From Zhihengliuella sp. (GTDB taxonomy: Bacteria > Actinomycetota > Actinomycetes > Actinomycetales > Micrococcaceae), in the NCBI RefSeq assembly GCF_031178195.1, contig NZ_JAPSJL010000003.1, positions 419,390 to 483,389 of the forward strand: 64,000 bases of DNA. Reading direction: 5' to 3'. The position numbers and the translations under genes were made by a program. Of this stretch, positions 36,514 to 48,787 are shown one piece after another. How positions within the stretch are numbered: the stretch's first letter is position 1; the number at the start of each line of letters is the position of its first letter. Under the pieces are notes generated by a model, which saw only the letters and a list, made by a program, of their open reading frames with translations, was not told where the DNA came from and made no database searches.

Positions 36514-37419
36514 ATGAACGACGACGCAGGCCGGCCCCCGGTCATGGCCAACCCCCGCGCCGAGCGCGTCCGGGAGGTGGCGCGGCTCGCGACACGCAGC
36601 GGCCGCAGCCGCTCCCTGCGCTTCCTCGTCGAGGGCCCGCAGGCCGTCCGCGAGGCCGTCCGGCTGCACCAGGAGCGCAGCACGGATGGAGGCGACGCCG
36701 TCGTGCACCAGATCTACGCGACCCCCGAGGCCGCCGAGCGGCACCCCGACCTGCTCGCCGACGTGCCCGGCGTCGAGCCGCGACTGGCCGAGCCCGCGGT
36801 GATCGCCGCGATGGCGGACACGGTCTCGCCGCAGGGGATCGTCGCCGTCTGCCACCAGCCGCAGGCCGGGCTCGTGGACGTGCTCGCCGCGAAGCCGCGC
36901 CTGATCGCGGTGCTGTGCGAGGTCCAGGACCCGGGCAACGCGGGCACCATCCTCCGCGCCGCCGACGCGGCCGGGGCCGACGCCGTCGTCGCGACCACCG
37001 GCAGCGTCGACCTCTTCAACCCCAAGGCCGTGCGCTCGACCGTGGGCTCGATCTTCCACCTCCCGATCGTCACCGGCGTCGACTTCGACGACCTGGCCGC
37101 CACGCTCCGCCGGAGCGGCACGGGCATCCTGGCCGCGGACGGCTACGGCAGCGCCGATCTCGACGAGCTCCAGGACCGCGCCGCAGCGCACCGCCTGGGT
37201 TCCCCCGACGATGCCGATCCCGTCCTCGAGCGCCCGACGGCGTGGCTGTTCGGCAATGAGGCCGCAGGCCTGGGCGAGCAGCAGCTCGAGGCGGCCGACC
37301 TGCGCGTCGCCGTCCCGCTCTACGGGGTCGCCGAGTCCCTCAACGTCGGCACGGCCGCGACCGTCTGCCTCTACGCGTCCGCCCGCGCCCAGCGCAGGAG
37401 CCGCCGGCCGGGGCAGTAG
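36514..37419 (+). CDS. TrmH/SpoU family RNA methyltransferase
   Basis: 301-aa SPOUT 2'-O-methyltransferase. It has an N-terminal substrate-binding domain (RSRSLRFLVEGPQAVREA) and the three SPOUT motifs: VQDPGNAGTILRAADAAGA, WLFGNEAAGL and VPLYGVAESLNVGTAATVCLY. The exact rRNA or tRNA target is unknown. TAGGGT ends 7 nt before ATG 36514. In actinobacteria it typically follows rplT, as here. Confidence 0.9.
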   Translation: MNDDAGRPPVMANPRAERVREVARLATRSGRSRSLRFLVEGPQAVREAVRLHQERSTDGGDAVVHQIYATPEAAERHPDLLADVPGVEPRLAEPAVIAAMADTVSPQGIVAVCHQPQAGLVDVLAAKPRLIAVLCEVQDPGNAGTILRAADAAGADAVVATTGSVDLFNPKAVRSTVGSIFHLPIVTGVDFDDLAATLRRSGTGILAADGYGSADLDELQDRAAAHRLGSPDDADPVLERPTAWLFGNEAAGLGEQQLEAADLRVAVPLYGVAESLNVGTAATVCLYASARAQRRSRRPGQ

Positions 37420-37556
37420 GCGCCCGGCGCGCTCGGGCGCGGCCGTATCTCGGCAAAGCCCTCGGGTCGCCGATAGGATCGCCAGCGAGGAACGCCGGCC
37501 ACGCACGGCCGGCCGCCGCCGCCCGGCGGCGACTACAGACGCGAAGGGAACACACG

Positions 37557-38519
37557 ATGGCAGCATCCGGCGGTACCAAGGCGGTCGTCGCGGCGCTCTG
37601 CGCCAACCTGACGATCGCAGTCTTCAAGTTCGTGGCCTGGGTCGTCACCCAGTCGTCCTCGATGCTCGCAGAGGCCATCCACTCCGTCGCGGACTCCGGC
37701 AACCAGGTCCTCCTGCTCGTCGGCGGCAAGGCCGCGAAGAAGCAGGCGAGTCCCGAGCACCCCTTCGGGTACGGCCGCGAGCGCTACATCTACTCGTTCA
37801 TCGTCTCGATCGTCCTCTTCAGCGTCGGCGGGCTGTTCGCCCTGTACGAGGCCTGGCACAAGTTCAAGGACCCCCACGGCATCGAGGGGCCCTGGTGGTG
37901 GGTCCCGCTGGCGGTCCTGATCGGCGCGATCATCGCGGAGACGCTCTCCTTCCGCACAGCGATCATCGAGTCCAACCGGGTCCGGGGGGACAAGTCCTGG
38001 ACCGAGTTCGTGCGGCGCGCCAAATCGCCGGAGCTGCCGGTCATCCTGCTGGAGGACCTCGGCGCGCTCCTGGGCCTCGTGTTCGCCCTCATCGGCGTCA
38101 CCCTCACCCTGCTCACCGGCGACGGACTCTACGACGCGCTCGGCACCGCCGCCATCGGCGTCCTGCTCGTCATCATCGCCGTCGTGCTCGCGGTGGAGAC
38201 CCGCTCGCTCCTGCTCGGCGAGTCCGCGACCAAGGAGCACGTGGCCGCGATCGAGGCCGCGATCCGCGAGGACGGGACCCACATCATCCACCTCAAGACC
38301 CTCCACATCGGCCCCGAGGAACTGCTCGTCGCCGGCAAGATCACCGTCCGGCCCGAGGCGGACGGGCAGCAGATCGCGGACGGGATCAACGCGCTCGAGG
38401 AGCGGATCCGCGAGGCCGTGCCGATCGCGCGGGTGATCTACCTCGAGCCCGACGTCAGCCGGACGGCACCGCAGCCGGAGGAGGCCTCCAGCCTCGAGGG
38501 TCCCCGGCCGGTCGAGTGA
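37557..38519 (+). CDS. Cation diffusion facilitator transporter
   Basis: 320-aa inner-membrane metal/H+ antiporter of the CDF family with six predicted spans. The first metal site is H42-x3-D46 (AIHSVADSGNQ). The second, usually HxxxD, is replaced by Glu-Asp (LLEDLGALLGL), as in the SLC30A9-like branch. A cytoplasmic C-terminal domain of about 90 aa follows. The metal is unknown. The stop overlaps the NUDIX gene start. Confidence 0.88.
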   Translation: MAASGGTKAVVAALCANLTIAVFKFVAWVVTQSSSMLAEAIHSVADSGNQVLLLVGGKAAKKQASPEHPFGYGRERYIYSFIVSIVLFSVGGLFALYEAWHKFKDPHGIEGPWWWVPLAVLIGAIIAETLSFRTAIIESNRVRGDKSWTEFVRRAKSPELPVILLEDLGALLGLVFALIGVTLTLLTGDGLYDALGTAAIGVLLVIIAVVLAVETRSLLLGESATKEHVAAIEAAIREDGTHIIHLKTLHIGPEELLVAGKITVRPEADGQQIADGINALEERIREAVPIARVIYLEPDVSRTAPQPEEASSLEGPRPVE

Positions 38520-38998
38520 GCCAGACGCCTGCCGGCGACGGCATGCACGACGGCGGCGCCGGCGGGGACGCGGACACCGGCGAGCGGCTCCGGCAGATCG
38601 TGGGGGCCGCGCTCGTGGACCGACTCGAGGCGCCGACCCGGCTGCTCGTCGCCCGCCGGACCCGCCCCGCCGCGCTGGCCGGGCTGTGGGAGTTCGCCGG
38701 CGGCAAGGTGGACCCGGGGGAGACCTGCGAGCAGGCGCTGGTGCGTGAGCTCGCGGAGGAACTCGGGGTGACCGCGCGCCTGGGCGCGGAGATCGCCGGG
38801 CCGCTGGCGCAGGGCTGGCCCCTCGCCGGCCGGGCCGCCATGCGGGTCTGGTTCGCGGAGGCCGACGCCGGACAGCCCCTCCCGCGCGAGGACCACGACC
38901 TCCTGCGCTGGCTGCCGCTGGACCGCAGGGCGCTGGCGGTCGACTGGATCCCGGCGGACCTGCCCATCGTCGAGGCGCTGCTCGACCAGACCTCCTGA
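38516..38998 (+). CDS. NUDIX hydrolase (MutT-like)
   Basis: 160-aa protein with a complete NUDIX box, GGKVDPGETCEQALVREL continuing into AEELGV. The best guess is an 8-oxo-dGTP or other (d)NTP pyrophosphatase, given GLWEFAGGK before the box as in MutT. GTG 38516 overlaps the CDF gene stop (GTGA), indicating coupling. The specificity is inferred. Confidence 0.85.
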   Translation: MSQTPAGDGMHDGGAGGDADTGERLRQIVGAALVDRLEAPTRLLVARRTRPAALAGLWEFAGGKVDPGETCEQALVRELAEELGVTARLGAEIAGPLAQGWPLAGRAAMRVWFAEADAGQPLPREDHDLLRWLPLDRRALAVDWIPADLPIVEALLDQTS

Positions 38999-39070
38999 GG
39001 GCGCCCCGGCCGGGGCCGACCCAGCCGTCCCGGTCCTGACCTGCGCTCCCGGGCTGGCACAATCGAGGGC

Positions 39071-40384
39071 ATGGTCGAAAAAGCGTCGCCGCCGCCCGTG
39101 TGGCGCATGCCCGGTATGCCCGCCCTCCTGCTGATGACCGCGTTCGGATTCTCTGGCTTCTCCGTCCTGATGCCCACGGCACCGCTCTGGACGCTCGAGG
39201 GCGGTGCCGGCACCGACGGGGCCGGACTCGTCAACGGCATGCTCATGCTCTTCACCGTGCTCGCCCAGCCGTTCGTGCCCTGGGCGCTGCGGCGCTTCGG
39301 ATGGGGAGCCGTGCTGACCACGGGGATGGTCCTGCTCGGGGCGCCGCCGCTGGTGTTCGCGCTCTCCGCCGACCTGCCGAGCGTGCTGGCCCTCTCCGCG
39401 GTCCGCGGCCTCGGATTCGGCATCCTGACCGTCTCCGGCAGCACAGCCGTCGCCGAGCTCGTGGAGCCGGCCCGCCGCGGCAAGGCCGTCGGCGCCTACG
39501 GGCTCGCCATCGCGGTGCCGCAGGTCGTGCTCCTGCCGGCGGCCCCTTGGATCGCGCAGAACGTGGGCTTCTGGCCCGTGTTCCTCCTCGGCGCGCTGCC
39601 GCTGCTGAGCATCCTGCCCGCCTTCCGCCTCGCCGGGCACCTCGGCGCCCTGCCGGCGGCTCCGGAGCACCCGGCCGACGAGGTCCAGACCGCCCGCCGC
39701 TTCCTGCCGCTGGCCCGTCCGATGGCCCTGCTGCTGGCGGTGACCCTCGCCGGCGGGGCGTTCATCACCTTCGCCCCGCAGATGAGCTCCAACCCCGGTG
39801 CGACGGCCATCGGACTCCTGCTGCTCACGCTCACCGCCGCGGTGAGCCGGTGGGGGTTCGGCGGCCTTGTGGACCGCTTCGGGGCCCGGCCCTTCATCCT
39901 GCCGCTCGTGGTGCTCACGATGGCGGGACTGGCGCTCGGCGCCTGGGCCGTGGAGGATCCCGAGCAGACCGTCATCGCCGCGCTGATCGTCGCGATGGCC
40001 GTCGTGGGCATCAGCTACGGCGGGCTGCAGAACCTCACGCTCGTCGAGTCGTTCGCGGTGGTGCGCCGTCGCGACTACGGGGTCGCCAGCGCCGTGTGGA
40101 ACGTGGGGTTCGACGCCGGCACCGGACTCGGATCCGTCCTCGTGGGAGCGCTCGCAGCCGGCTGGTCGTTCCCGTCCGCGCTGCTCGCCTGCGCCGCGTT
40201 CTCGCTCGTCACCGTGCCCCTGGCGCTGGTCCGGCACCGCCGCCCGGCCGGCGTCGACGACCCGGATCCGGCGGAGCCGCGCAGCGGCCTGCACTCCCTG
40301 GTCGAGAAGGACGGCGGCGTCGAGAAGGAGGGCGGCGTCCCGGGGAACGAGGAGGGGTCCGGTCCCGCCGACGGGCGGGGATGA
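39071..40384 (+). CDS. MFS transporter
   Basis: 437-aa major facilitator with about 12 hydrophobic helices. The A-motif-like loop between TM2 and TM3 is weak, but GFGGLVDRFGARPF between TM8 and TM9 is a good match. The last 50 residues are hydrophilic and acidic. The substrate is unknown. CACAAT ends 7 nt before the ATG. A 14-bp tandem repeat array begins 9 bp after the stop. Confidence 0.88.
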   Translation: MVEKASPPPVWRMPGMPALLLMTAFGFSGFSVLMPTAPLWTLEGGAGTDGAGLVNGMLMLFTVLAQPFVPWALRRFGWGAVLTTGMVLLGAPPLVFALSADLPSVLALSAVRGLGFGILTVSGSTAVAELVEPARRGKAVGAYGLAIAVPQVVLLPAAPWIAQNVGFWPVFLLGALPLLSILPAFRLAGHLGALPAAPEHPADEVQTARRFLPLARPMALLLAVTLAGGAFITFAPQMSSNPGATAIGLLLLTLTAAVSRWGFGGLVDRFGARPFILPLVVLTMAGLALGAWAVEDPEQTVIAALIVAMAVVGISYGGLQNLTLVESFAVVRRRDYGVASAVWNVGFDAGTGLGSVLVGALAAGWSFPSALLACAAFSLVTVPLALVRHRRPAGVDDPDPAEPRSGLHSLVEKDGGVEKEGGVPGNEEGSGPADGRG

Positions 40385-40393
40385 CTGGCGCTT

Positions 40394-40491
40394 GGGGCCC
40401 TGTTCTCGGGGCCCTGTTCCCGCGCCCCGGTGCTCGGGGTCCTGTTCTCGCGGCCCGGTGCTCGGGGCCCGGTTCTCGCGGCTCTGCGCTC
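40394..40491. repeat. Seven-copy 14-bp tandem repeat
   Basis: Seven direct, gap-free 14-bp units. Odd and even versions partly alternate: GGGGCCCTGTTCTC and GCGGCCCGGTGCTC types. A degenerate 15-bp eighth unit follows. The array lies between convergent genes. Confidence 0.9.
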
Positions 40492-40512
40492 CGCCCCTCT
40501 GGTCTCGGGAGC

Positions 40513-44320
<3,808 letters not shown>

Positions 44321-44323
44321 CCC

Positions 44324-46867
44324 ATGCGTATTCCGCTCTCTTGGCTGCGCGAGTTCGCGCAGGTACCGGCCGACGCCACGGCCGAGGACGTCATGGCGGA
44401 CCTGGTCCGGGTCGGTCTCGAGGAGGAGGACGTCCACCGTCCCTCCGACGAGCTGTCGGGGCCGATCGTCGTGGGGCAGGTCCTCTCGCTCGAGAAGGAG
44501 CCGCAGAAGAACGGCAAGACCATCAACTGGTGCCAGGTCCGGGTCGTCCCGGAGGGCGCCGAGCAGACCCTGACCGGCGAGGGCATCGACCCCTCCGGCG
44601 TGCAGGGCATCGTCTGCGGCGCCCACAACTTCGAGGTCGGCGACAAGGTCGTCGTCACGCTGCCCGGCGCCGTCCTGCCCGGGGACTTCCGGATCTCCCC
44701 GCGCAAGACCTACGGCCACGTCTCGGCCGGCATGATCGCCTCCGCGCGCGAGCTCGGTCTCGGCGACGAGCACGACGGCATCATCGTCCTCTCCGATCTC
44801 GGGCTGGACCCGGAGATCGGCATGGACATCTTCGAGCTCCTCGGGCTCGACGACGAGGCCGCCGAGATCAACGTGACACCCGACCGCGGCTACTGCTTCT
44901 CCCTGCGCGGCGTCGCCCGGGAGTACGCGCTCGCCACCGGGACCGCGTTCGTGGACCCCGTCTCCCGCGTGAGCGTGGACGAGCCCACTGGCGAGGACTA
45001 CCCGGTCCGGCTCGAGGACCAGGCGCCGATCTACGGCACCGCCGGATGCGACCGGTTCGTCGCCCGCACCGTGCGCGGCGTTGACCCGACGCGCCCGACG
45101 CCGCCGTGGATGGCCTCCCGCCTGCGTCTCGCCGGCATGCGCTCCATCTCGCTGATCGTGGACATCTCGAACTACGTCATGCTGGAGCTCGGTCAGCCGC
45201 TGCACTTCTACGACGCCGAGAAGCTCCGGGGCCCGATCGTCGTCCGGCGCGCGAACCCGGGCGAGAAGCTCGAGACCCTCGACGGCAAGGTGCGCGAGCT
45301 CTCCACCGAGGACCTGCTGATCACCGACGACCGCGGGGCCATCGGCCTCGCCGGCGTCATGGGCGGCGCCGAGACCGAGGTCGGCGACGGGACGTCGACC
45401 GTGCTCATCGAGTCCGCGCACTTCGACGCCATCTCGATGGGCCGGACCCGTCGTCGGCACCGCCTGCCGTCCGAGGCGTCGAAGCGCAACGAGCGCGGCG
45501 TCGACTGGGCGCTCGCCGACGTCGCCGCCCAGCGTGCCGCCGACCTGCTCGTCGAGCTGGCCGGCGGCACGGCCGAGACCACGGTCACCGACGTCCAGGT
45601 GCGGCCGGAGCCGGCGGTCATCGACCTGCCGGACGGATTCGCGGCCCGCCTCATCGGGATCGACTACACCCGCGAGCAGCAGGTGTCGGCGCTCGCCGGG
45701 ATCGGTGCCGACGTCCAGGAGTACGACGCCGGCCTCCGCGTCACCGCGCCCACCTGGCGGCCGGACCTGGCCATCAAGGAGGACCTCGTCGAGGAGATCG
45801 CGCGGCTGGTCGGGTACGACCAGATCCCCGCGACCCTCCCCGTGGCGCCCCCCGGCCGCGGCCTGACCCGCACCCAGCAGCAGCGCCGCCGTGTCCTCCA
45901 GGGCCTCGCCGACGCCGGACTGACCGAGGTGCTGAACTACCCGTTCGTCTCCACGGCCCAGAACAACCGGTTCGGCACTCCCGTCGAGGGCGAAGAGGTG
46001 CCGGCGGTGAAGCTGGCGAACCCGATCTCCTCCGAGTTCGGCTACCTGCGCCGCTCCCTGCTCCCCGGCCTGCTGGAGGCGGCGCGCCGCAACCACGCCC
46101 GCGGCTTCCGCGACCTGGCGCTGTTCGAGGCCGGCCTCGTCTTCGAACCCGGCGAGCAGCTCGGTTCCGCGGTTCTGCCGCCCCTGGGCGCCAAGCCCGC
46201 GGACGAGGTCCTCGACGAGCTCTACGCCGGCATCCCGGAGCAGCCCTGGCACCTCGGCGGCGTGCTGACCGGCCACGAGGCGCCCCCGGCGGCCGGCTAC
46301 GCGCCGCGGCCGTGGGAGTGGTCGGACGCGCTCGATGTCGCACTGACCGTCGGCGAGCTGCTCGGCGTGGAGGTCGTCGCCGCGCAGGGCCGCCACCAGG
46401 CGTTCCACCCGGGCCGGACCGCGCGGCTGTCGCTGCGCACGGGCGAGCACATCGGCTTCGCCGGCGAGCTGCACCCGGGCCTGCTCAAGGAGCAGGACCT
46501 CCCGGCTCGCTCGGCGGCGTTCGAGCTGGATCTGGAGGCGCTCATGGAGGCGGCGGCCGACGTCGTCGTCGCCCGTCCCATCTCCACCTTCCCGGTCACC
46601 ACGCAGGACGTCGCGCTCGTCGTGGACGAGGCCACGGTCGCCGGGGACGTGCTGGAGACCCTCCGCGAGGGCGCCGGCGAGCTGCTCGAGGACGTCGCAC
46701 TGTTCGACGTGTACTCGGGCGCCGGCATCGAGGACGGGCGGAAGTCGCTGGCCTTCGGGCTCCGGTTCCGCGCGGCCGACCGCACGCTGACGGCGGACGA
46801 GGCCTCGGAGGCGCGCGCCGCCGCCGTCGCGCTGGCCGCCGAGCGTCACGGGGCGGTCCAGCGGTAG
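44324..46867 (+). CDS. pheT: Phenylalanine-tRNA ligase beta subunit
   Basis: 847-aa subunit with an N-terminal tRNA-binding OB domain, B3/B4 editing domain, B5 (DNA-binding-like), catalytic-like core and a C-terminal ferredoxin-fold anticodon-binding domain (RPISTFPVTTQDVALVVDE). MRIPLSWLREF is the usual start. Length is standard. A tandem repeat and strong terminator follow. Confidence 0.96.
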   Translation: MRIPLSWLREFAQVPADATAEDVMADLVRVGLEEEDVHRPSDELSGPIVVGQVLSLEKEPQKNGKTINWCQVRVVPEGAEQTLTGEGIDPSGVQGIVCGAHNFEVGDKVVVTLPGAVLPGDFRISPRKTYGHVSAGMIASARELGLGDEHDGIIVLSDLGLDPEIGMDIFELLGLDDEAAEINVTPDRGYCFSLRGVAREYALATGTAFVDPVSRVSVDEPTGEDYPVRLEDQAPIYGTAGCDRFVARTVRGVDPTRPTPPWMASRLRLAGMRSISLIVDISNYVMLELGQPLHFYDAEKLRGPIVVRRANPGEKLETLDGKVRELSTEDLLITDDRGAIGLAGVMGGAETEVGDGTSTVLIESAHFDAISMGRTRRRHRLPSEASKRNERGVDWALADVAAQRAADLLVELAGGTAETTVTDVQVRPEPAVIDLPDGFAARLIGIDYTREQQVSALAGIGADVQEYDAGLRVTAPTWRPDLAIKEDLVEEIARLVGYDQIPATLPVAPPGRGLTRTQQQRRRVLQGLADAGLTEVLNYPFVSTAQNNRFGTPVEGEEVPAVKLANPISSEFGYLRRSLLPGLLEAARRNHARGFRDLALFEAGLVFEPGEQLGSAVLPPLGAKPADEVLDELYAGIPEQPWHLGGVLTGHEAPPAAGYAPRPWEWSDALDVALTVGELLGVEVVAAQGRHQAFHPGRTARLSLRTGEHIGFAGELHPGLLKEQDLPARSAAFELDLEALMEAAADVVVARPISTFPVTTQDVALVVDEATVAGDVLETLREGAGELLEDVALFDVYSGAGIEDGRKSLAFGLRFRAADRTLTADEASEARAAAVALAAERHGAVQR

Positions 46868-46912
46868 GGGGCGCCTGCGGCGTCGTACGACGGCGCACCG
46901 CTCCTTGCGAGG

Positions 46913-46963
46913 CAGCGCAACCGACCACGTAGCGCAACCGATCACGGAGGGCGCCCGATCACG
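46913..46963. repeat. Three 17-bp imperfect repeats after pheT
   Basis: Units CAGCGCAACCGACCACG, TAGCGCAACCGATCACG and GAGGGCGCCCGATCACG lie head to tail, immediately before the pheT terminator. Confidence 0.7.
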
Positions 46964-46971
46964 GCGCGTGC

Positions 46972-47010
46972 CACAGGGCGGCGGGCATCGGCCCGCCGCC
47001 CTGTGTTTTT
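46972..47010 (+). terminator. Intrinsic terminator of pheST
   Basis: Perfect 15-bp GC-rich stem (CACAGGGCGGCGGGC and its complement), ATCG loop, then TTTTT. The clearest terminator in the window. Confidence 0.92.
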
Positions 47011-47051
47011 CGCAGGTGGTGCCGCCCGCGGGCAGGGCCGTCTGCGGGTGC

Positions 47052-47462
47052 TCAGGCCCGCCCGGCGGCGAGGGCCCCGATGCCGGCGGCGAGCAGGCCC
47101 GCCGTGAGGACCGCGGCTCCGATCGGCACGAGGACAGCGGCCCGGCCGGGCCGCTGCGGATCCTTGCCCAGCACCCCGAGGAAGAAGCCGGCCGGCATGA
47201 GGATGGCCGCCACGGGGACCCCGGAGCGGGCGAGCCAGGTGGCCCACGCGGGCAGGTCGAAGGCGTCGGTGTACGGCAGGATCGCCAGGGACAGGACGAG
47301 GAGGACCGCGGCGTGCGCGTGCCCGGCGCGGTACCAGTTCTTCTGGAGGTCGTTGGCGGGGTGGCCGCCGGTCGTGACGCGCAGCAGGAACGCGCCGCCG
47401 GACTCGACCGTGATGAGGGCCAGCAGGAGGATGCCGGCCAGGGTGAGGGTCGCGGGCTCCAT
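47052..47462 (-). CDS. Four-TM membrane protein divergent from a MerR regulator
   Basis: 136-aa protein with four predicted membrane helices. The polar loop between helices 1 and 2 contains NWYRAGHAHA, whose paired histidines might bind a ligand. GGAAGG precedes ATG 47462. An in-frame start further upstream lies in the shared promoter region. Divergence from the MerR gene over a perfect palindrome suggests that it is the regulated target. Function unknown. Confidence 0.75.
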   Translation of the reverse strand: MEPATLTLAGILLLALITVESGGAFLLRVTTGGHPANDLQKNWYRAGHAHAAVLLVLSLAILPYTDAFDLPAWATWLARSGVPVAAILMPAGFFLGVLGKDPQRPGRAAVLVPIGAAVLTAGLLAAGIGALAAGRA

Positions 47463-47512
47463 CGAAGTGCCTTCCGTGGGAATGGACGCTGCCGTAGCGT
47501 TGGGTACCAGCA

Positions 47513-47529
47513 CTATCTACGATAGATAG
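47513..47529. promoter_or_regulatory. Candidate MerR operator
   Basis: CTATCTACGATAGATAG is a perfect 7-3-7 inverted repeat in the divergent promoter region. GCTATCC just downstream repeats one arm. Confidence 0.65.
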
Positions 47530-47555
47530 CAGAGCTATCCATGACAAGGGGTGGA

Positions 47556-48191
47556 ATGCGGATCTCCGAACTGGTTGAGCGCACGGGTGTCCCGCTGGCG
47601 ACCGTGAAGTACTACCTGCGCGAGGGGCTGCTGCCTCCGGGGCGCGCGGTCGGGGCGAAGCTGTCGCTCTACGGCGAGGAGCATGTCCGCCGACTCGCGC
47701 TCATCCGCGCCCTCCGGGACACCGCCGGCCTCCCGCTGGCCGGCGTGCGGACGGTCGTGGCCGTCATCGACGAGCCGTCGCCGGACCCCGTGGCCTCGCT
47801 CGGGCGCGCGGTGGCCGCGCTGCCGCCCGCGATCGCCGAGGACCGGCACGGGCCCTACCCCCGCGCGGCGGCTGTGGCGCGGGAGATCGGCGAGCACATC
47901 GATCCCGAGAGCACGGCCATGGCCCAGCTCGAGGACGCCCTCGCCGCGGCGGAGTCCGTCGGCCTGGGCATCAGCCCCGAGCGGGCCCGCTGCTACGCGG
48001 AGCACGTGCGCGCCATGGCGGAGTACGACGTCGCGCACGTGCCGTCCGGCGAGGCGGCGCGGTCCATCGAGCACGTGGTGCTGGGCACCGCCCTGTACGA
48101 GCCGGTCATCGCCGCCATGCGGCGCCTGGCCCACCAGGACGTGGCACGGTCGGCGGGCGCCGGGGGAGTGCGCGCGGAGGCGGAGGACTAG
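47556..48191 (+). CDS. MerR family transcriptional regulator
   Basis: 211-aa regulator with an N-terminal MerR winged helix (MRISELVERTGVPLATVKYYLREGLLPPG) and a helical C-terminal effector region with no cysteine cluster, so metal sensing is unlikely. Start ATG 47556 follows AAGGGG. An in-frame ATG 15 bp earlier is possible. The probable target is the divergent membrane protein gene. Confidence 0.86.
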   Translation: MRISELVERTGVPLATVKYYLREGLLPPGRAVGAKLSLYGEEHVRRLALIRALRDTAGLPLAGVRTVVAVIDEPSPDPVASLGRAVAALPPAIAEDRHGPYPRAAAVAREIGEHIDPESTAMAQLEDALAAAESVGLGISPERARCYAEHVRAMAEYDVAHVPSGEAARSIEHVVLGTALYEPVIAAMRRLAHQDVARSAGAGGVRAEAED

Positions 48192-48194
48192 GCT
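48189..48194 (+). promoter_or_regulatory. -10 element of the YbaK gene overlapping the MerR stop
   Basis: TAGGCT, whose TAG is the MerR stop codon, ends 6 nt before ATG 48201. Confidence 0.45.
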
Positions 48195-48200
48195 GGCGGC

Positions 48201-48671
48201 ATGACTGAACTCGAGACGCCCGCCGTCCGCGCGGCGCGCGAGGCCGGCATCGACTTCGAAGTGACGCGGCACGGCCCCGTCGGCAGCCTCGAGGAGGCCG
48301 CGGCGGCACGGGGCATCGAGCCGCGGGACCTGATCAAGACCCTGGTCCTGCGCCGTTCCGACGAGGACTACCTCCTGGTGCTGATCCCCGGCGACCGGAG
48401 GTTCTCCTGGCCCAAGGTCCGTGCCCTCCTGGGCACGAGCCGCCTGTCGATGCCGGACGCCGAGGTCGCGCGCCGGGTCACCGGCTACGAGCGCGGCACC
48501 ATCACACCGTTCGGGACCAGCGTCCCGCTGCCGGTGGTGGCGGACGAGCATCTCGTCGGACGGCGCGTCTCGATCGGCGCCGGGGCGCACGGGGCGGGCC
48601 TGACGGTCCACGGGGACGACATCCTCCGGCTCTTCGAGGCCAGGGTCGCCGACATCTCCGACGTCCAGTAG
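48201..48671 (+). CDS. YbaK/EbsC family aminoacyl-tRNA deacylase
   Basis: 156-aa YbaK/ProX-type trans-editing domain. Family members hydrolyse mischarged Cys- or Ala-tRNAPro. Diagnostic parts are the lysine in LIKTLVLRRSDEDYLLVLIPGDRRF, and TGYERGTITPFG. Exact substrate unknown. Start 9 bp after the MerR gene stop, 6 nt after TAGGCT. Confidence 0.88.
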   Translation: MTELETPAVRAAREAGIDFEVTRHGPVGSLEEAAAARGIEPRDLIKTLVLRRSDEDYLLVLIPGDRRFSWPKVRALLGTSRLSMPDAEVARRVTGYERGTITPFGTSVPLPVVADEHLVGRRVSIGAGAHGAGLTVHGDDILRLFEARVADISDVQ

Positions 48672-48732
48672 GCCGCCGGGCCGGCGAGGGATTCGGCCCG
48701 GCGCCGCCCTGCCGCCCGGCGCCCGCCGCGGC

Positions 48733-48738
48733 TAGGGT
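48733..48738 (+). promoter_or_regulatory. -10 element for uORF/PPTase-like gene
   Basis: TAGGGT, 6 nt before ATG 48745 of a 13-codon ORF. Confidence 0.45.
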
Positions 48739-48744
48739 AGTGAT

Positions 48745-48786
48745 ATGACCGTCACCACCGCTCGCCGCGTCCGGGACGGCGCCTAG
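48745..48786 (+). CDS. Short leaderless upstream ORF (MTVTTARRVRDGA)
   Basis: 13 codons then TAG. The next gene's ATG follows one base later (TAGcATG) and has no Shine-Dalgarno of its own. Initiation on a leaderless ATG with reinitiation at the main gene is inferred. Confidence 0.5.
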   Translation: MTVTTARRVRDGA

Positions 48787-48787
48787 C

